A DNA stretch of 6,132 bases from Acidobacteriota bacterium (GTDB lineage Bacteria; Actinomycetota; Acidimicrobiia; Spongiisociales; UBA5794). Positions 4,078-6,132 of this stretch are shown one piece after another. A model generated the notes under the pieces. It saw only the letters and a list, made by a program, of their open reading frames with translations, was not told where the DNA came from and did no database searches. Position numbers and translations under genes: made by a program. The stretch spans positions 1 to 6,132 of the forward strand of contig SMXV01000113.1 in NCBI GenBank assembly GCA_004356175.1. Direction: 5' to 3'. Within the stretch, counting starts at the first letter, position 1. Every line of letters begins with the position of its first letter.

Positions 4078-6132
4078 ATGCCGGATCAGTGGAACGAGCA
4101 GTTTGACGCAATCGTCATCGGGAGCGGCTTCGGCGGCACCGTCGCTGTCACAAAGTTGGTCGATAAGCACCTCCCAGGCAACGCACACCCAAGAGTGCTT
4201 GTGCTCGAACGAGGTACGTGGTGGCGGAATCCGGAGGGCCCCGCACTTCGCAAGCACAAGACAACGTCGCTAAAGATCCTCGGCAAGTGGCAATATTGGG
4301 CGCGGCCGAATGACTCGCAGGGTCTGGCCTATGTCGCCGATTCCATCTACAAGGAGCACGATCCGCTTCTGGACGCCGTGAACCCTTTCTTCCGCGACAA
4401 CGACCTCGGTTTCCGCAAGAACCGCAAGGGGATGTACCGGTTCACGCGGTTCACGAGCGAGAACGGAAAGGTCGACGTCGTTTCGGGCAGCGCAGTCGGG
4501 GGCGGCTCGCTCTTCTACTCAGGCGTCAATCTGATTCCTCATCAACCCGTCCTCCAACGCATCGGTCTCGGCCATCTGAGCAGTGAGGACTTTCGCAACG
4601 CCGGCGCGTGGATGAAGAAGTTCCGTGGGCAAATCAACAAGATCAACACCAAGGTCCCGGTTCCTCACTACGTTCCTGACAACCCCGCGCCGAATCAGTT
4701 TCAGCTGTCTCGGATTCCAGAGTCGGGCGACGCGCCCGTGGTGGTCGGCTACGAGATGCCGAATCCGGAGCTAGATGGACAGCACGACGAAGACGACCTC
4801 CTGCTCGACCGCGCGCGAGTGCTCCGGCGCGCGATGAATCGCGTGGTCGCCGGCGAGGGCTTTGGGACCGACGCGCTCCCCGGCAGCGTGTGGACGAGCG
4901 ACGAGACCGGCGCGCACGACGGATTTGCACCTCTCCCGCTCTCCGTCGTGGAGTATGACAAGACCGTAGGCAGTGACTCCTCCAAGAAGAACACGTTCTG
5001 TTCCCGCGACGGGCGCTGCCTACTCGGCTGCCTGCCGAGCGCGCGTCACACGCTCTACAAGACCATTCAGACGCGCGCGGAAGAGGGCGACGACATCACG
5101 ATTCTTCCGCTGACCAAGGTGTCGCACGTCAGCAAGAACGGCGCTGTTTACACGGTGCATTTCGAGTCGGGACTCGACGGCGCGGCCGGCAAGCCCACTC
5201 GAGCCGTCGCCCCGCTCGTCTTCTTCGCGGCGGGATGCCTTGGCACTACAGAGATCCTGCTTCGATCGGGCGAGGAATACCACAAGACGCAGGGCGTGGA
5301 GGGACTGGCGATCAGCCCAATGGTCGGAAAGAGTTTCTCGACGAATGGCGACTTCTTCGCGTTCACCTGGAACATGGACCGTGACTTCAAGACGCGCAAG
5401 GAGGTTCACGAAGACGACAGAATCGGGAACGCAAACCCCACTGAGGGCCCGATCAACTCCAGCCACTTCTACGTGACATTCGGGCAAGGGGCGGATCGGA
5501 TCGACGTGAACGTCGAGGACGCCGGCATCCCGACCACGTTCGCAAGACTCGTACATGCCCTTCTGCCGAAATTCAACGACTGGCAACAGTTCTGGTCTCT
5601 TGCGAAGGGGCTCGTTCGGATCCTGCTCAACCGGAACCCGTTCCCGTCGACCGAGGCTCCCGACACGGAGGCACGGGAGCAGATCGACTATCTCACCGAA
5701 CACGAGCTGGTGTCCGGCGTGTTCTTCTACAACCTCATGGGGTCAGGGCCGAACGAGCCGCTTGGGACGTTTACGCTCCAGAAGGACGGCTCGGGTCTCG
5801 ATCTCTCATACGATGACGACAGAAAGCTCGCGGACTGGAAGGTGTTCGAGCAGCAGTCGGTGATTCTCAATCAGCTCACCGACCACATGCACGACGACGG
5901 TGACCCTGAGCGAAAGCCCGAGCTCATGTACTCACCATTCTGGAACAAGGAAAAGCGGGTGACGGTCGTGCATCCCCTCGGTGGCTGTCCGATCGGCGAC
6001 AACGCGTCGCTTGGCGCGATCGATCGTGACGGGCGGCTCTACGACGGCAGTTCGTCGGCCCAAGCCGGCGTGCACGAAGGGCTCTACGTCGTGGATGCGG
6101 CGGCGATCCCGGGCGCGCTCGCCGTGAATCCA
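4078..6132 (+). CDS. GMC-family FAD-dependent oxidoreductase, cholesterol-oxidase-like, 3' end missing
   Basis: The frame runs 685 codons from ATG 4078 to the right edge without a stop. The N-terminus holds an FAD dinucleotide-binding fold: beta-strand FDAIVIG, glycine motif GSGFGGT (15-21) and the ribose-binding acidic residue in VLVLERG (E44). A Gly-rich GMC signature, SGSAVGGGSLFYSG, lies near 136-149. C308-x5-C314-x3-C318 with SARHTL resembles the Cys-rich segment of cholesterol-oxidase-like GMC proteins, although their fuller cysteine set is incomplete. FFAAGCLGTTEILLRS is the second FAD-contact region. VHPLGGCPIGD (H632) carries the expected active-site His, and GLYVVDAAAIPGALAVNP is the C-terminal FAD motif, so only a short tail is lost. 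The family oxidises alcohols by hydride transfer to FAD; the substrate here is unknown. No signal peptide is visible. At 685+ residues it is longer than typical cholesterol oxidases (about 500-550), and its codons are more GC-rich than those of its neighbours. Confidence 0.92.
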   Translation, partial: MPDQWNEQFDAIVIGSGFGGTVAVTKLVDKHLPGNAHPRVLVLERGTWWRNPEGPALRKHKTTSLKILGKWQYWARPNDSQGLAYVADSIYKEHDPLLDAVNPFFRDNDLGFRKNRKGMYRFTRFTSENGKVDVVSGSAVGGGSLFYSGVNLIPHQPVLQRIGLGHLSSEDFRNAGAWMKKFRGQINKINTKVPVPHYVPDNPAPNQFQLSRIPESGDAPVVVGYEMPNPELDGQHDEDDLLLDRARVLRRAMNRVVAGEGFGTDALPGSVWTSDETGAHDGFAPLPLSVVEYDKTVGSDSSKKNTFCSRDGRCLLGCLPSARHTLYKTIQTRAEEGDDITILPLTKVSHVSKNGAVYTVHFESGLDGAAGKPTRAVAPLVFFAAGCLGTTEILLRSGEEYHKTQGVEGLAISPMVGKSFSTNGDFFAFTWNMDRDFKTRKEVHEDDRIGNANPTEGPINSSHFYVTFGQGADRIDVNVEDAGIPTTFARLVHALLPKFNDWQQFWSLAKGLVRILLNRNPFPSTEAPDTEAREQIDYLTEHELVSGVFFYNLMGSGPNEPLGTFTLQKDGSGLDLSYDDDRKLADWKVFEQQSVILNQLTDHMHDDGDPERKPELMYSPFWNKEKRVTVVHPLGGCPIGDNASLGAIDRDGRLYDGSSSAQAGVHEGLYVVDAAAIPGALAVNP

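Noticed and set aside
5020..5703. 227-residue open frame on the minus strand
   Set aside because: It is antisense to the GMC gene, which has clear FAD and GMC motifs along its whole length. GC-rich codons commonly leave such antisense frames open. It has no recognisable domain and is Arg/Val-rich.
1..6132. CRISPR arrays, tRNA or rRNA genes, transposases, phage genes
   Set aside because: No regularly spaced repeats, cloverleaf-like sequence, rRNA-like segments or transposase/phage motifs were seen on either strand.

Overview
The window looks like a chromosomal or metagenomic segment from a planctomycete-like bacterium, probably of the Phycisphaerae. The best clue is the minus-strand secreted beta-helix protein. 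It starts with a 'VDDDAPGDPGPGTP...DGS..HPYDAIQEALDAA..GDEI' segment and ends in two EF-hand-like dockerin loops closing with WGPCP, a tail common in that group. The lineage is inferred from family style only; there is no rRNA or marker gene here.

Layout. Positions 1-139 (minus) may hold the first 46 codons of an unrecognised gene that leaves the window on the left. Positions 140-690 have no convincing gene but are rich in inverted repeats, including a 15-bp stem at 312-361, two abutting hairpins at 582-620 and a perfect 12-bp palindrome at 657-668. A secreted endonuclease/exonuclease/phosphatase (EEP) family protein with a C-terminal lamin-tail domain (LTD) then runs 691-2184 (plus). Its frame is broken once, by an in-frame TGA at 850-852. 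This lies between the signal peptide and the first catalytic motif, so it separates the export signal and the motif-I Asn from the longest uninterrupted reading frame (877-2184).

Convergent to it, 39 bp away, is the beta-helix/dockerin-like gene (2224-3696, minus). A 381-bp divergent intergenic region (3697-4077) with leader hairpins and an AT-rich patch separates that gene from a GMC-family FAD oxidoreductase (4078-6132, plus). The oxidoreductase is cut by the right edge just short of its C-terminus.

How they fit together. The EEP-LTD and beta-helix proteins both carry export signals and look like extracellular or cell-surface proteins. The GMC oxidoreductase has no visible signal peptide and uses visibly more GC-rich codons. 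The three genes are not co-directional, so no operon or pathway is implied. I see no defence system, CRISPR array, insertion sequence or phage module. The points most worth checking are the isolated premature TGA in an otherwise intact nuclease, the structured 5' leader in front of it, and the structured leader of the beta-helix gene.
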